From Comamonadaceae bacterium (GTDB taxonomy: Bacteria > Pseudomonadota > Gammaproteobacteria > Burkholderiales > Burkholderiaceae_C), in assembly GCA_947466165.1 (NCBI GenBank), contig CANIDW010000050.1, forward strand, positions 1 through 8,824: a stretch of DNA of 8,824 nt, in the 5' to 3' direction. This document shows positions 1-7,052 of the stretch, piece after piece. The notes under the pieces were generated by a model. The model had not been told where the DNA came from, did no database searches, and worked only from the letters and a program-made list of their open reading frames with translations. The position numbers and the translations under genes are program-made. Positions within the stretch are counted from its first letter, which is position 1. Every line of letters begins with the position of its first letter.

Positions 1-236
1 CCTTCCCGGGCGCGGGCAATGACCGGACTTTGCGCATGTTTGCTTTTGTCGATGCCGGCAATGTGTTCAGCGAGTCTGCCAACTACAGCTTGGCCGAGCT
101 GCGGGCTTCAACGGGTGTAGGTATCAGCTGGATTTCCCCGGTTGGTCCTTTGCGTTTTGGATTTGCAAAACCACTTCGTAAAGAAGCTGGCGATAGAATA
201 CAAACAATCCAGTTCCAGATCGGCTCAGCTTTCTAA
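1..236 (+). CDS. bamA: Outer-membrane protein assembly factor BamA, C-terminal end (5' truncated)
   Basis: The open frame enters the window from the left (first full codon at 3) and stops with TAA at 234-236, giving the last 77 residues. They contain the end of a beta-barrel: a strand around FAFVDAGNVF, then SWISPVGPLRFGFAKPL and a final strand IQFQIGSAF. The terminal Phe and alternating hydrophobic pattern are the classical outer-membrane beta-signal. BamA is the barrel subunit of the BAM complex, which folds and inserts outer-membrane proteins. The DAGNVF and PLRFGFAKPL motifs match the BamA/Omp85 C-terminus, and skp directly downstream is the usual partner. The stop codon shares its last base with the skp start (TAATG), indicating translational coupling. 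The N-terminal POTRA domains are outside the window, so integrity of the whole gene cannot be judged. Confidence 0.93.
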   Translation, partial: FPGAGNDRTLRMFAFVDAGNVFSESANYSLAELRASTGVGISWISPVGPLRFGFAKPLRKEAGDRIQTIQFQIGSAF

Positions 237-748
237 TGACTTTTTCTCTACGTCATCTTCTAGTCTGCATTTTGTTGCCCATGGCGGGCGCTGCTGCCAG
301 TGCGCAAGATTTCAAGGTTGGCATTGTCAACCTGGATCGCATTTTTCGAGAGGCCAACACATCAAAAGCTGCGCAAGCCAAGCTTGAGCAGGAATTCTCC
401 AAGCGTGAAAAAGAACTTGCCGATTTGGGCGCTCAGATCAAGGCGCAATCTGAAAAACTGGAGCGCGACGCACCGACTCTATCGGAGAGTCAACGCAATA
501 CACGGCAACGCCAACTGGTGGAGCAAGACCGTGAGTTCCAGCGCAAGCGCCGTGAGTTTCAGGAAGACCTCAACACCCGTAAAAACGAAGAGTTGCAGTT
601 GGTCATCGAGCGTGCCAACCGCGTGGTGAGATCTTTGGCCGAGGCAGAAAAATACGACCTGATTCTTCAAGAAGCTGTCTATGTCAACGCCAAACATGAC
701 ATTACCGACAAGGTGATCAAGACCTTGAATGCCGGCAACGTCCGGTAA
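236..748 (+). CDS. skp: Periplasmic chaperone Skp/OmpH
   Basis: This encodes 170 residues (E. coli Skp: 161). Residues 1-23 form a signal peptide: short basic start, hydrophobic core LLVCILLPMAGAAA, and an ASA|QD cleavage site after residue 23. The mature protein begins with the family's FKVGIVNLDRIF strand. A highly charged Lys/Glu/Arg/Gln-rich helical region at about residues 45-135 follows, as expected for the coiled-coil tentacles of the Skp trimer. The end (YDLILQEAVYVNAKHDITDKVI) is the typical OmpH tail. Skp holds unfolded outer-membrane proteins in the periplasm and hands them to BAM, which fits its place behind bamA. The ATG overlaps the bamA stop by one base and has no convincing Shine-Dalgarno, so it probably depends on coupled translation. 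The family call is firm; substrates are inferred. Confidence 0.94.
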   Translation: MTFSLRHLLVCILLPMAGAAASAQDFKVGIVNLDRIFREANTSKAAQAKLEQEFSKREKELADLGAQIKAQSEKLERDAPTLSESQRNTRQRQLVEQDREFQRKRREFQEDLNTRKNEELQLVIERANRVVRSLAEAEKYDLILQEAVYVNAKHDITDKVIKTLNAGNVR

Positions 749-769
749 ATCTCCCGGGTACGGCGCCGC

Positions 770-1849
770 GTGTCTCTGAGCCTGAGTGAAATTGTCGGTG
801 CACTTGCCGGTGAATTCGACGCTGAGTTGCTCGCTGATCCCCAAACGCAGATTCAAAGCTTGGCCTCACTTGAGGCCGCAACACCCCACTCGCTGAGTTT
901 TATCAGCAGCGCCAAATATGTGGGCCAACTCGCCGCATCAGCGGCTGCTTGCGTGGTTGTTCACCCGCAATTCAAGGGTGCAGCACTGGCGCGCGGTGCT
1001 TGCATTGTGGTCAGCGATCCTTATCGCTACTTTGCCCGCGTGACTCAGCTGTGGAAGCTGCATCACGAAGAGTTGCCTGCAGCGCTCATTCACCCTACTG
1101 CCATCATTGACCCCTCAGCGCAAATCGGGGAGAAGGTTTTTGTGGGTGCCTTTGCCTGCATTGCCGCCGGTGTGGTGATCGCGTCCGGCGTGCGCATTGG
1201 TGAACACACAGTGATCGGACGCAATGCACAGGTCGGTGCCGGCAGTCGTTTGGCCGCCCGGGTTACTTTGGGGGAGCGCTGCCTAGTTGGCGAGTGCTGC
1301 ATTCTTCACCCCGGCGTTGTCATTGGAGCAGATGGCTTTGGCTTTGCGCCGCATGCCGGGGGCTGGGAAAAAATTGAGCAGCTGGGTCGGGTGCGCATCG
1401 GCAATGATGTCGAGATTGGCGCCAATACCTGCATTGACCGCGGCGCGCTGGATGACACCGTGATCGAGGACGGCGTCAAACTCGACAACCTGATCCAGAT
1501 CGGCCACAACGTGCACATCGGTGCGCACACGGCCATGGCCGGGTGTGTGGGTGTGGCTGGCAGTGCCCGCATTGGCGCGCATTGCACTATCGGTGGTGCG
1601 GCCATGATCCTGGGGCACTTGACGCTGGCCGACCGGGTGAATATTTCGGTGGCAACTGTTGTCACTCGCTCTATTCTTCAGCCGGGTCATTACAGCGGCT
1701 TCTTTCCCGTCGACGACAATGCCACTTGGGAGAAAAATGCGGCTACTTTGAAGCATTTGCACAGTTTGCGCGACCGGCTCAAACAAGTTGAAAAACAGAT
1801 TGCACTGCAGCAGCCCACTGCTTTGCCAGCAACCAAAGACCAGCCATGA
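770..1849 (+). CDS. lpxD: UDP-3-O-(3-hydroxyacyl)glucosamine N-acyltransferase LpxD
   Basis: LpxD transfers a 3-hydroxyacyl chain from ACP to the 2-amine of UDP-3-O-acyl-glucosamine, the third step of lipid A synthesis, in the cytoplasm. The product is 359 residues (E. coli 341). Residues 1-100 are the uridine-binding N-terminal domain ([15 protein letters not shown]). Residues 105-300 are a left-handed beta-helix of hexapeptide repeats, with the signature [14 protein letters not shown] at 186-199. The catalytic His is H246 in [11 protein letters not shown], equivalent to E. coli H239. Residues 320-359 are a helical tail slightly longer than usual. The GTG at 770 is chosen because it is the only start between the skp stop and the conserved N-terminus; no clear Shine-Dalgarno precedes it. 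The gene is in frame with skp, 21 nt after its stop. It ends in an ATGA overlap with fabZ. The E. coli ruler methionines are replaced (see findings). Confidence 0.96.
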   Translation: MSLSLSEIVGALAGEFDAELLADPQTQIQSLASLEAATPHSLSFISSAKYVGQLAASAAACVVVHPQFKGAALARGACIVVSDPYRYFARVTQLWKLHHEELPAALIHPTAIIDPSAQIGEKVFVGAFACIAAGVVIASGVRIGEHTVIGRNAQVGAGSRLAARVTLGERCLVGECCILHPGVVIGADGFGFAPHAGGWEKIEQLGRVRIGNDVEIGANTCIDRGALDDTVIEDGVKLDNLIQIGHNVHIGAHTAMAGCVGVAGSARIGAHCTIGGAAMILGHLTLADRVNISVATVVTRSILQPGHYSGFFPVDDNATWEKNAATLKHLHSLRDRLKQVEKQIALQQPTALPATKDQP

Positions 1850-2286
1850 TGGACATTCACGAAATTCTCAAGCAACTGCCGCACCGCTACCCTTTTTTGC
1901 TGGTGGACCGGGTGCTGGAACTTGAAAAAGGCAAACGTATCAAGGCGATCAAAAACGTCACCATCAACGAGCCGTTTTTCGTGGGACATTTCCCGCACCG
2001 CCCTGTCATGCCTGGCGTGCTGATGCTCGAGGCCATGGCCCAGGTGGCGGCCTTGCTGGCGTTTGATGCGCTGGGCACCACCCCCGGTGAAAAGACTATT
2101 TATTATTTTGCCGGCATTGACGCTGCGCGTTTTAAGCGTCCGGTCGAGCCGGGCGACCAGCTGGTGATGGACGTTTCGCTGGAGCGCATGAAGTCGGGCA
2201 TATTCAAGTTCAAGGGCATCGCCAGAGTGGATGAGCAACTGGCCTGCGAAGCTGAACTGATGTGCACCATGCGCACATTGCCCTGA
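1846..2286 (+). CDS. fabZ: 3-hydroxyacyl-ACP dehydratase FabZ
   Basis: FabZ dehydrates (3R)-hydroxyacyl-ACP to trans-2-enoyl-ACP in type II fatty-acid elongation. The 146-residue product has the usual FabZ length and hot-dog fold. The opening helix contains [16 protein letters not shown]. The catalytic pair is H48 in [12 protein letters not shown] and E62 in MLEAMAQ. The ATG at 1846 overlaps the lpxD stop (ATGA); a second in-frame ATG at 1849 would remove only one residue, and neither has a strong Shine-Dalgarno, so coupling to lpxD is likely. Its position between lpxD and lpxA is the classic arrangement. FabZ competes with LpxA and LpxD for the same hydroxyacyl-ACP, so co-expression helps balance phospholipid against lipid A. 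A FabA isomerase is less likely, given the short length and cluster context. Confidence 0.96.
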   Translation: MMDIHEILKQLPHRYPFLLVDRVLELEKGKRIKAIKNVTINEPFFVGHFPHRPVMPGVLMLEAMAQVAALLAFDALGTTPGEKTIYYFAGIDAARFKRPVEPGDQLVMDVSLERMKSGIFKFKGIARVDEQLACEAELMCTMRTLP

Positions 2287-2289
2287 GCC

Positions 2290-2295
2290 AAGGAG
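2290..2295 (+). promoter_or_regulatory. Shine-Dalgarno for lpxA
   Basis: AAGGAG lies six bases before GTG at 2302, in the 15-nt gap after the fabZ stop. It fixes the lpxA start at a GTG codon and is the strongest ribosome-binding site in the envelope cluster, so lpxA can probably initiate independently of upstream translation. Confidence 0.85.
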
Positions 2296-2301
2296 TTCCA
2301 G

Positions 2302-3096
2302 GTGACGGCCATTCATCCTACCGCGCTGGTTGATTCAAAGGCGCAACTTCATGAATCTGTCAGCGTAGGGCCTTACAGCGTTGTAGGCCCGCATGTTCGT
2401 ATTGCTGCCGGCTCTAGCATCGGAGCGCATTGCGTGATCGAGGGTCACACCACCATAGGGCGTGACAACAAGATTTTCCAGTTCAACTCGATTGGCGCTA
2501 TTCCGCAGGACAAAAAGTATGCCGGTGAGCCCTGTGAGTTGGTGATTGGTGATCGAAACACCATCCGTGAGTTTTGCACGCTCAACATCGGCTCGCCCGG
2601 CGATGCCGGCGTCACCCGCGTGGGTCACGACAACTGGATCATGGCTTATGTTCACCTCGCGCATGACTGCGTGGTGGGCAATCACACGATCTTTGCGAAC
2701 AATGCCCAACTCGCAGGCCATGTGCATGTGGGTGACTGGGCTATTTTGGGCGGCTTCACGGTGGTGCATCAGTTTGTGCGCCTGGGCGCCCACAGCATGA
2801 CGGCCATGTGCTCCTTGCTTTTTGCTGACCTGCCGCCTTATGTGATGTGCCAGGGGCAGCCTGCTGCCGCGCGATCGATGAACTTTGAAGGCTTGCGCCG
2901 GCGCGGTTTCTCGCCAGAGCGCATCGCCGCCGTCAAGGCCATGCAGCGGGCTTTGTACCGCGACGAGTTGACGCTGGAGCAGGCCAAAGAGCGTATTGCC
3001 GGCTTGTCGCAAAACCATCCCGAAGCTGCTGCTGATGTGGCCATCATGCTGGATTTTCTGGTCGGCACCTCGCCGCAGCGCGGCATCGTCCGCTGA
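2302..3096 (+). CDS. lpxA: Acyl-ACP:UDP-N-acetylglucosamine O-acyltransferase LpxA
   Basis: LpxA carries out the first, reversible step of lipid A synthesis: transfer of a 3-hydroxyacyl chain from ACP to the 3-OH of UDP-GlcNAc. The product has 264 residues (E. coli 262). Residues 1-185 are the left-handed beta-helix of hexapeptide repeats (IHPTALV, IGAHCVI, IGRDNKI and so on). The catalytic His is H121 in [11 protein letters not shown], equivalent to E. coli H125. Residues 190-264 are the helical C-terminal domain, opening with the [10 protein letters not shown] motif. Relative to E. coli the N-terminus is four residues shorter. Residue 169 is Met where E. coli has Gly173, the chain-length ruler; this resembles the Pseudomonas aeruginosa enzyme, so a C10 hydroxyacyl donor is predicted. 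The GTG start is set by an AAGGAG six bases upstream. lpxB begins seven bases after the stop. Confidence 0.97.
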   Translation: MTAIHPTALVDSKAQLHESVSVGPYSVVGPHVRIAAGSSIGAHCVIEGHTTIGRDNKIFQFNSIGAIPQDKKYAGEPCELVIGDRNTIREFCTLNIGSPGDAGVTRVGHDNWIMAYVHLAHDCVVGNHTIFANNAQLAGHVHVGDWAILGGFTVVHQFVRLGAHSMTAMCSLLFADLPPYVMCQGQPAAARSMNFEGLRRRGFSPERIAAVKAMQRALYRDELTLEQAKERIAGLSQNHPEAAADVAIMLDFLVGTSPQRGIVR

Positions 3097-3103
3097 ACTT
3101 TGC

Positions 3104-4321
3104 ATGCTTGACGCGCCGTCATCCGCCGGCGGGCTGACATCCGGGGAGATGTCTCCCGGCGCGTTAACTGCACAGGCGCCGCGCCTGGCCATGGTTGTCG
3201 GAGAAACCTCGGGCGATCTGCTCGCTGGCTTGCTGCTGGATGCCTTGAAAGCGCGCTGGCCTGGTTTGCAGGCCGAGGGGATTGGCGGGCCCCGCATGCA
3301 GACCCGTGGTTTCAAGGCGCTGTGGTCGAGCGACAAACTTTCTTTTCTCGGATTTCTGGATGTGCTGCTGCACTACCGCGAAATTGTTGGCATACGGCGG
3401 CAACTTCAAGCGCATTTGCTGGCGCAGCGCCCCGACGTTTTCATCGGCGTGGACGCGCCGGATTTCAACCTCGACCTTGAAGCCGCGCTGCGTGCTGCAG
3501 GTATCAAGACCGTGCACTTTGTCAGCCCCTCGGTCTGGGCCTCGCGGCCTGAGCGCGTCGAAAAAATCAAACGCAGTGCCGACCACGTGCTGTGCCTTTT
3601 TCCGTTTGAGCCGGCCCTGCTGGCCCAGCACGGCATTGATGCCACCTATGTGGGCCATCCGCTGGCCGGCATGATTCCGATGCAGGTTGATCAGGGCGCG
3701 GCGCGTTTGGCGCTGGGCCTGGCGGAAGGCCGGCCCGTGGTGGCGGTGCTGCCGGGCAGTCGGCAAGCAGAGATTGACCACCTGGCGCCCTGTTTTTTCA
3801 AAGCGGTGGCCCTGATCGCCCGCCAACGTCCGGGCACGCAATTCATCGTGCCTGCGCTACCCAGGTTCAAGTCTGAACTTGAGAGACTGGCTTTGGCTAT
3901 TGGCGTTGGTTCTCTGGTCAAGGTGGTCGAAGGCCAGTCGCACGCGGTTCTGGCCGCCTGTGATGTCACGCTGATCGCCAGTGGCACGGCCACGCTCGAG
4001 GCAGCCTTGTTCAAGCGCCCGATGGTGATCGCTTACCGCATGAATCGCCTGTCGTGGTGGCTCAAGGGCCGGCTCAAGCTGCAGCCCTGGGTCGGCTTGC
4101 CCAATATTTTGTGTGGCGAGTTTGTGGTGCCCGAGTTGTTGCAGGGCGCCGCCACGCCGTCTGCGCTGGCGGGCGCCGTGATCGATTGGCTGCAGGCTGC
4201 CGAGACAAGCCCTGCGAAAATACGCGCAGTTCAGGACAAATTCACCGCTTTGCATGTTCAACTGCAACGCGATACGGCTCAATTGGCAACAGATGCGATC
4301 GACAAAATTCTTGAAGGCTGA
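3104..4321 (+). CDS. lpxB: Lipid-A-disaccharide synthase LpxB
   Basis: LpxB (GT19 family) condenses UDP-2,3-diacylglucosamine with lipid X to form the beta-1,6 disaccharide of lipid A, at the inner face of the cytoplasmic membrane. From ATG 3104 it is 405 residues (E. coli 382). Conserved motifs, in this numbering, are GETSGD at 33-38, GVDAPDFN at 115-122 (D117 matching the essential E. coli D98), [11 protein letters not shown] at 142-152, YVGHPL at 182-187, LPGSR at 216-220 and SGTATLEA at 293-300. The first 25 or so residues are unconserved and Ser/Gly/Ala-rich. ATG 3149 (390 residues) is therefore an alternative start, although a GGGG-AG run directly abuts it with no proper spacing. ATG 3104 fits the tight seven-base gap after lpxA but also lacks a Shine-Dalgarno. 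The 3' end overlaps rnhB by 29 nt. Function is firm; the exact start is not. Confidence 0.94.
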   Translation: MLDAPSSAGGLTSGEMSPGALTAQAPRLAMVVGETSGDLLAGLLLDALKARWPGLQAEGIGGPRMQTRGFKALWSSDKLSFLGFLDVLLHYREIVGIRRQLQAHLLAQRPDVFIGVDAPDFNLDLEAALRAAGIKTVHFVSPSVWASRPERVEKIKRSADHVLCLFPFEPALLAQHGIDATYVGHPLAGMIPMQVDQGAARLALGLAEGRPVVAVLPGSRQAEIDHLAPCFFKAVALIARQRPGTQFIVPALPRFKSELERLALAIGVGSLVKVVEGQSHAVLAACDVTLIASGTATLEAALFKRPMVIAYRMNRLSWWLKGRLKLQPWVGLPNILCGEFVVPELLQGAATPSALAGAVIDWLQAAETSPAKIRAVQDKFTALHVQLQRDTAQLATDAIDKILEG

Positions 4322-4910
4322 GCAAGCGCCTTTGGTGTGGGACACGCCCGGTCTGGTGGCCGGTGTGGACGAAGCCGGGCGCGGCCCCCTGATGGGCCCT
4401 GTGGTTGCGGCGGCTGTGATCCTTGATGATCTGCACCCGATCAAGGGTTTGGCTGACTCCAAAAAACTGACGGCTTTGCGCCGGGACAAGCTGTATGACG
4501 AAATCCGCGCCAAGGCTTTGTGCTTTTCAATTGCGCAGGCCTCGGCCGCTGAAATCGACGAGATCAATATTTTGCAGGCAACCATGCTTGCCATGAAGCG
4601 CGCTGTCGAAGGTTTACGCCTGAAACCCGCCAAGGTGCTGGTGGACGGCAACCGCATTCCAACGCTGGTCATCGTCGCCGAAGCGATTGTCGGGGGTGAC
4701 GCCTTGGTGCCCGCCATTTCAGCGGCCTCCATCCTGGCCAAAGTCTGGCGCGACCGCTGGTGTCAGGAGATGGACCAAGCCTTTCCGCAGTACGGATTTG
4801 CATCGCACAAGGGTTACGGCACGGCTGAACACCTGGCTGCCCTGCGCCAGCATGGCGCCTGCCCCGAGCACCGGCGTACTTTTTCGCCGGTGGCGCAGGT
4901 GCTGCGATGA
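4293..4910 (+). CDS. rnhB: Ribonuclease HII
   Basis: RNase HII cleaves the RNA strand of RNA/DNA hybrids and nicks 5' of single ribonucleotides in DNA to start ribonucleotide excision repair. From ATG 4293 the product is 205 residues (E. coli 198). The metal-binding DEDD set is visible: D26 and E27 in [10 protein letters not shown]118 in LVDGN and D136 in GGD, followed by [13 protein letters not shown]. The GRG motif (29-31) and the Tyr of KGYGT (Y175) that recognise the RNA-DNA junction are also present. A small oddity is Met34 in GRGPLMGPV, where I would expect Ala. The start lies 29 nt inside lpxB in another frame. An upstream ATG at 4254 would add 13 residues that do not look like the family, so it was not chosen. 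The stop overlaps the next gene's ATG (ATGA). rnhB behind lpxB is a common proteobacterial order. Confidence 0.95.
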   Translation: MRSTKFLKAEQAPLVWDTPGLVAGVDEAGRGPLMGPVVAAAVILDDLHPIKGLADSKKLTALRRDKLYDEIRAKALCFSIAQASAAEIDEINILQATMLAMKRAVEGLRLKPAKVLVDGNRIPTLVIVAEAIVGGDALVPAISAASILAKVWRDRWCQEMDQAFPQYGFASHKGYGTAEHLAALRQHGACPEHRRTFSPVAQVLR

Positions 4911-5701
4911 GCTTCAATGACGACCCCGCCGGCACCAGCGCCGTCACGCACATCGCGTCGCGCAGCAACCCCATCATCAAGACCTTGCACAAGCTGGCCC
5001 ACGAAAGCACGGCTTATCGTAAGGAAGGTCTGGTGTGGCTGGAAGGTGATCATCTGTGTCGCGCTGTCCTGGCGCGTGGCTTGAAACCTCAAATGGCCGT
5101 TTTCTCAGAATCTTTCTGGCTCCAGGCCCCGGTACAGTGGTCTGCCGCAGCCGGCAAGACCTTGGTGATTGCCGATGCCCTGTGGCCCGAATTCAGCGCT
5201 CTGGAGTCACCGGCCCCCATGGGTTTTGTGATGGCTTTACCTAGTGCCCCAGCGTTGCAAGCAGACGCCGCCTCAGTAGTGCTTGACCGCGTGCAGGACG
5301 CCGGCAATGTGGGCTCGATTTTGCGGAGCGCTGCGGCCTTTGGTTTCGGGCAGGTGCTGGCGCTCAAAGGCACGGCAGCGCTTTGGTCGCCCAAGGTGCT
5401 GCGCGCCGGCATGGGCGCGCATTTCGGGCTGCAGCTGATCGAAGGACTGGAGATTGAAGACCTGCAAGCCTTGGCCGTGCCGCTGGTGGTGACCAGCTCA
5501 CATGAAGGCACTTTTTTGCATCAGCAGAAACTGCCTTCACCCTGCGCCTGGGTCATGGGCCACGAAGGGCAGGGTGTCAGTGCCGGTTTGTCGGCCATGG
5601 CACGCTTGTCGGTGCGTATCGCCCAGCCGGGCGGTGAGGAGTCGCTCAATGTGGGTGCAGCTGCCGCCATTTGCCTCTACGCCAGTGCGGCGGCGTCCTA
5701 A
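4907..5701 (+). CDS. TrmH/SpoU-family (SPOUT) RNA 2'-O-methyltransferase, target unknown
   Basis: This 264-residue protein has an N-terminal substrate-binding domain (about 12-110, starting ITHASRSNP-like as [16 protein letters not shown]) and a C-terminal SPOUT methyltransferase knot. Motif 1 is [18 protein letters not shown] (126-142), with N134 and the probable catalytic R140. Motif 2 is MGHEGQGVS (217-225). Motif 3 is [13 protein letters not shown] (242-254). Together these place it in the class I SpoU/TrmH family, which methylates the ribose 2'-OH of rRNA or tRNA using S-adenosylmethionine. Motif 2 has GHEG where GNEG is common. The architecture resembles RlmB and YsgA/MRM3-type rRNA enzymes, but the sequence alone does not identify the nucleotide, so no gene symbol is given. 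The ATG overlaps the rnhB stop, with a weak AGG seven bases upstream. It is the last gene of the envelope operon. No clear intrinsic terminator follows. Confidence 0.88.
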   Translation: MSFNDDPAGTSAVTHIASRSNPIIKTLHKLAHESTAYRKEGLVWLEGDHLCRAVLARGLKPQMAVFSESFWLQAPVQWSAAAGKTLVIADALWPEFSALESPAPMGFVMALPSAPALQADAASVVLDRVQDAGNVGSILRSAAAFGFGQVLALKGTAALWSPKVLRAGMGAHFGLQLIEGLEIEDLQALAVPLVVTSSHEGTFLHQQKLPSPCAWVMGHEGQGVSAGLSAMARLSVRIAQPGGEESLNVGAAAAICLYASAAAS

Positions 5702-5706
5702 GGAAG

Positions 5707-5735
5707 CTGAATCAGGCCCCGGGCTCGGCTATAAT
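5707..5735 (+). promoter_or_regulatory. Probable sigma-70 promoter of carAB
   Basis: A perfect TATAAT lies at 5730-5735, six codon-lengths or more past the methyltransferase stop and within the only sizeable gap of the window. Seventeen bases upstream is CTGAAT (5707-5712), a poor -35 element sharing three of six bases with TTGACA. Transcription would start near 5742, giving a leader of about 125 nt before carA. A lone TGAAT at 5708-5712 resembles half an ARG box, but the matching half is absent. Confidence 0.6.
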
Positions 5736-5756
5736 CAGTGGCTTTTCTAAACCAGC

Positions 5757-5845
5757 TTCGCCCGAGCGCCAAGTCAAGCCAAAAACCTTCCAATAACCGT
5801 CAATCAGCGTCTTTCACCAGACCTTTTTGTGCACGCTTGGGCGAA
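5757..5845 (+). other. Possible structured 5' leader of carA (long-range inverted repeat)
   Basis: TTCGCCCGAGCG at 5757-5768 pairs with CGCTTGGGCGAA at 5834-5845 over 12 consecutive positions: eleven Watson-Crick pairs and one G-U. Inside this stem, CAAAAA (5780-5785) can pair with TTTTTG (5824-5829), and GTCT (5809-5812) with AGAC (5819-5822). The outer stem closes 12 bases before the carA Shine-Dalgarno, so it could affect ribosome loading or transcription read-through. I do not recognise it as a known riboswitch class. It is a structural reading only. Confidence 0.4.
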
Positions 5846-5857
5846 CCGTAACCACAC

Positions 5858-5861
5858 GGAG
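5858..5861 (+). promoter_or_regulatory. Shine-Dalgarno for carA
   Basis: GGAG (in CGGAGAA) sits six bases before GTG at 5868. This decides the carA start in favour of GTG 5868 over the in-frame GTG at 5829, which has no ribosome-binding site and lies within the leader stem region. Confidence 0.85.
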
Positions 5862-5867
5862 AACCCA

Positions 5868-7052
5868 GTGCTTTTGTCTCTACAGGGAAACAACCCTTCC
5901 GCCATCCTGGCGCTCGCAGACGGCACGGTCTTTATCGGCAATTCCATAGGCGCTCCTGGTGCCACCACGGGCGAGGTGGTGTTCAACACCGCCATGTCCG
6001 GCTACCAGGAAATCCTGACGGACCCCAGCTACTGCCAGCAGATCGTCACCCTGACGTACCCGCACATCGGCAACTACGGCGTCAATCTCGAAGACGTCGA
6101 AGCCGACAAAGTCTATGCCGCTGGCCTCATCATCAAAGACCTGCCGCTCATCGCCTCCAACTTTCGCCAAACAGTTTCGCTGTCGGCGTACCTGGTCAGC
6201 CAGGGCACGGTGGCGATTGCCAACCTCGACACCCGTCAACTGACCCGCCACCTGCGCACACACGGCGCGCAAAATGGCTGCATCATGGCCTTGGCTGCCG
6301 GCGAGTCTGTCAGCCCCGCAGCGATTGCCAAGGCCGTGGCTGCTGCGCAGGCCGCGCCCAGCATGAGCGGGCAAGATCTGGCCAAAGTGGTCTCTGTGCA
6401 GAAATCTTATCCATGGACCGAAACAGAGTGGAAGCTCGGCTCGGGTTACGGCGTTCAAAGCGCACCGAAGTTCCATGTGGTCGCCTATGACTTTGGCGTC
6501 AAGAAAAACATTCTGCGTATGCTCGCCGAGCGGGGCGCGCGCATCACCGTGGTGCCGGCGCAGACGCCTGCCGCCGAGGTGCTCAAACTCAAGCCGGACG
6601 GTATCTTTTTGTCCAACGGCCCCGGCGACCCTGAGCCTTGTGACTACGCCATTGCTGCCGCCCGTGAGCTGATCGAAACCGGCATTCCGACCTTTGGTAT
6701 TTGTTTGGGTCACCAGATCATGGCGCTGGCCAGTGGTGCCAAGACCTTCAAAATGAAGTTCGGCCATCACGGTGCCAACCACCCGGTCAAAGACCTGGAC
6801 ACTGGGCGCGTCAGCATCACCAGCCAGAACCATGGTTTTGCGGTGGACGAAAAATCCCTGCCCACCAATATGCGCGCCACCCACATCAGCCTGTTTGACG
6901 GCACCTTGCAGGGCCTGGCCCGCACCGACAAGCCGGCGTTTTGCTTTCAGGGTCACCCTGAAGCCTCGCCCGGCCCCCATGACATTGCCTACCTGTTCGA
7001 CCGCTTCACAGCGTTGATGGAGGCCGCAGCGCAGACTGCCGGAGTTCAATAA
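5868..7052 (+). CDS. carA: Carbamoyl-phosphate synthase, small (glutaminase) subunit
   Basis: CarA hydrolyses glutamine and channels ammonia to CarB, supplying carbamoyl phosphate for pyrimidine and arginine synthesis. From GTG 5868 it has 394 residues (E. coli 382). The N-terminal half begins [12 protein letters not shown] and carries [21 protein letters not shown] and [10 protein letters not shown]. The C-terminal half is a class I glutamine amidotransferase. Its triad is C279 in FGICLGHQ, with H363 and E365 in QGHPEAS (E. coli C269, H353, E355). LSNGPGDP precedes the nucleophile elbow, and SQNHGFAV is present. GTG 5868 is chosen for its GGAG at six bases and because the family's conserved sequence starts about ten residues later. 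It has its own promoter candidate and leader, separating it from the envelope genes. Its TAA shares a base with the carB ATG (TAATG), so the two subunits are translationally coupled. Confidence 0.97.
   Translation: MLLSLQGNNPSAILALADGTVFIGNSIGAPGATTGEVVFNTAMSGYQEILTDPSYCQQIVTLTYPHIGNYGVNLEDVEADKVYAAGLIIKDLPLIASNFRQTVSLSAYLVSQGTVAIANLDTRQLTRHLRTHGAQNGCIMALAAGESVSPAAIAKAVAAAQAAPSMSGQDLAKVVSVQKSYPWTETEWKLGSGYGVQSAPKFHVVAYDFGVKKNILRMLAERGARITVVPAQTPAAEVLKLKPDGIFLSNGPGDPEPCDYAIAAARELIETGIPTFGICLGHQIMALASGAKTFKMKFGHHGANHPVKDLDTGRVSITSQNHGFAVDEKSLPTNMRATHISLFDGTLQGLARTDKPAFCFQGHPEASPGPHDIAYLFDRFTALMEAAAQTAGVQ
7041..7044 (+). promoter_or_regulatory. Shine-Dalgarno for carB
   Basis: GGAG within the last codons of carA lies seven bases before the carB ATG at 7052, supporting the TAATG coupled start. 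Confidence 0.75.

Noticed and set aside
746..772. Possible skp-lpxD read-through fusion, since both are in the same frame with only TAA between
   Set aside because: Same-frame neighbours arise by chance one time in three, and Skp is periplasmic while LpxD is cytoplasmic, so a fusion would make no sense.
2996..3103. Extension of lpxB upstream to an in-frame start at 2996
   Set aside because: This would overlap lpxA by 101 nt and add 36 residues with no family similarity; the lpxA C-terminus there is clearly the real coding frame.
4254..4292. ATG 4254 as the rnhB start
   Set aside because: The 13 extra residues lie inside lpxB coding sequence and do not resemble RNase HII N-termini; ATG 4293 gives the normal length.
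5708..5712. TGAAT as an ArgR-binding ARG box at the carA promoter
   Set aside because: Only one half-site is present; the expected ATTCA partner at the right spacing is missing.
5809..5828. GTCT...AGAC hairpin followed by CTTTTT as an intrinsic terminator/attenuator
   Set aside because: A 4-bp stem is too weak to terminate by itself. It was kept only as part of the larger leader fold.
5829..5867. GTG at 5829 as carA start, or a leader peptide in the carA 5' region
   Set aside because: No Shine-Dalgarno before 5829, whereas GTG 5868 has GGAG at six bases. I found no short ORF in 5736-5857 with a start and a ribosome-binding site.
5880..7049. 389-codon open frame on the minus strand opposite carA, and a 333-codon one at 2335-3336 opposite lpxA/lpxB
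   Set aside because: Both lie wholly antisense to confidently identified genes, have low-complexity or unfamiliar translations, and are the expected by-product of high-GC third positions.
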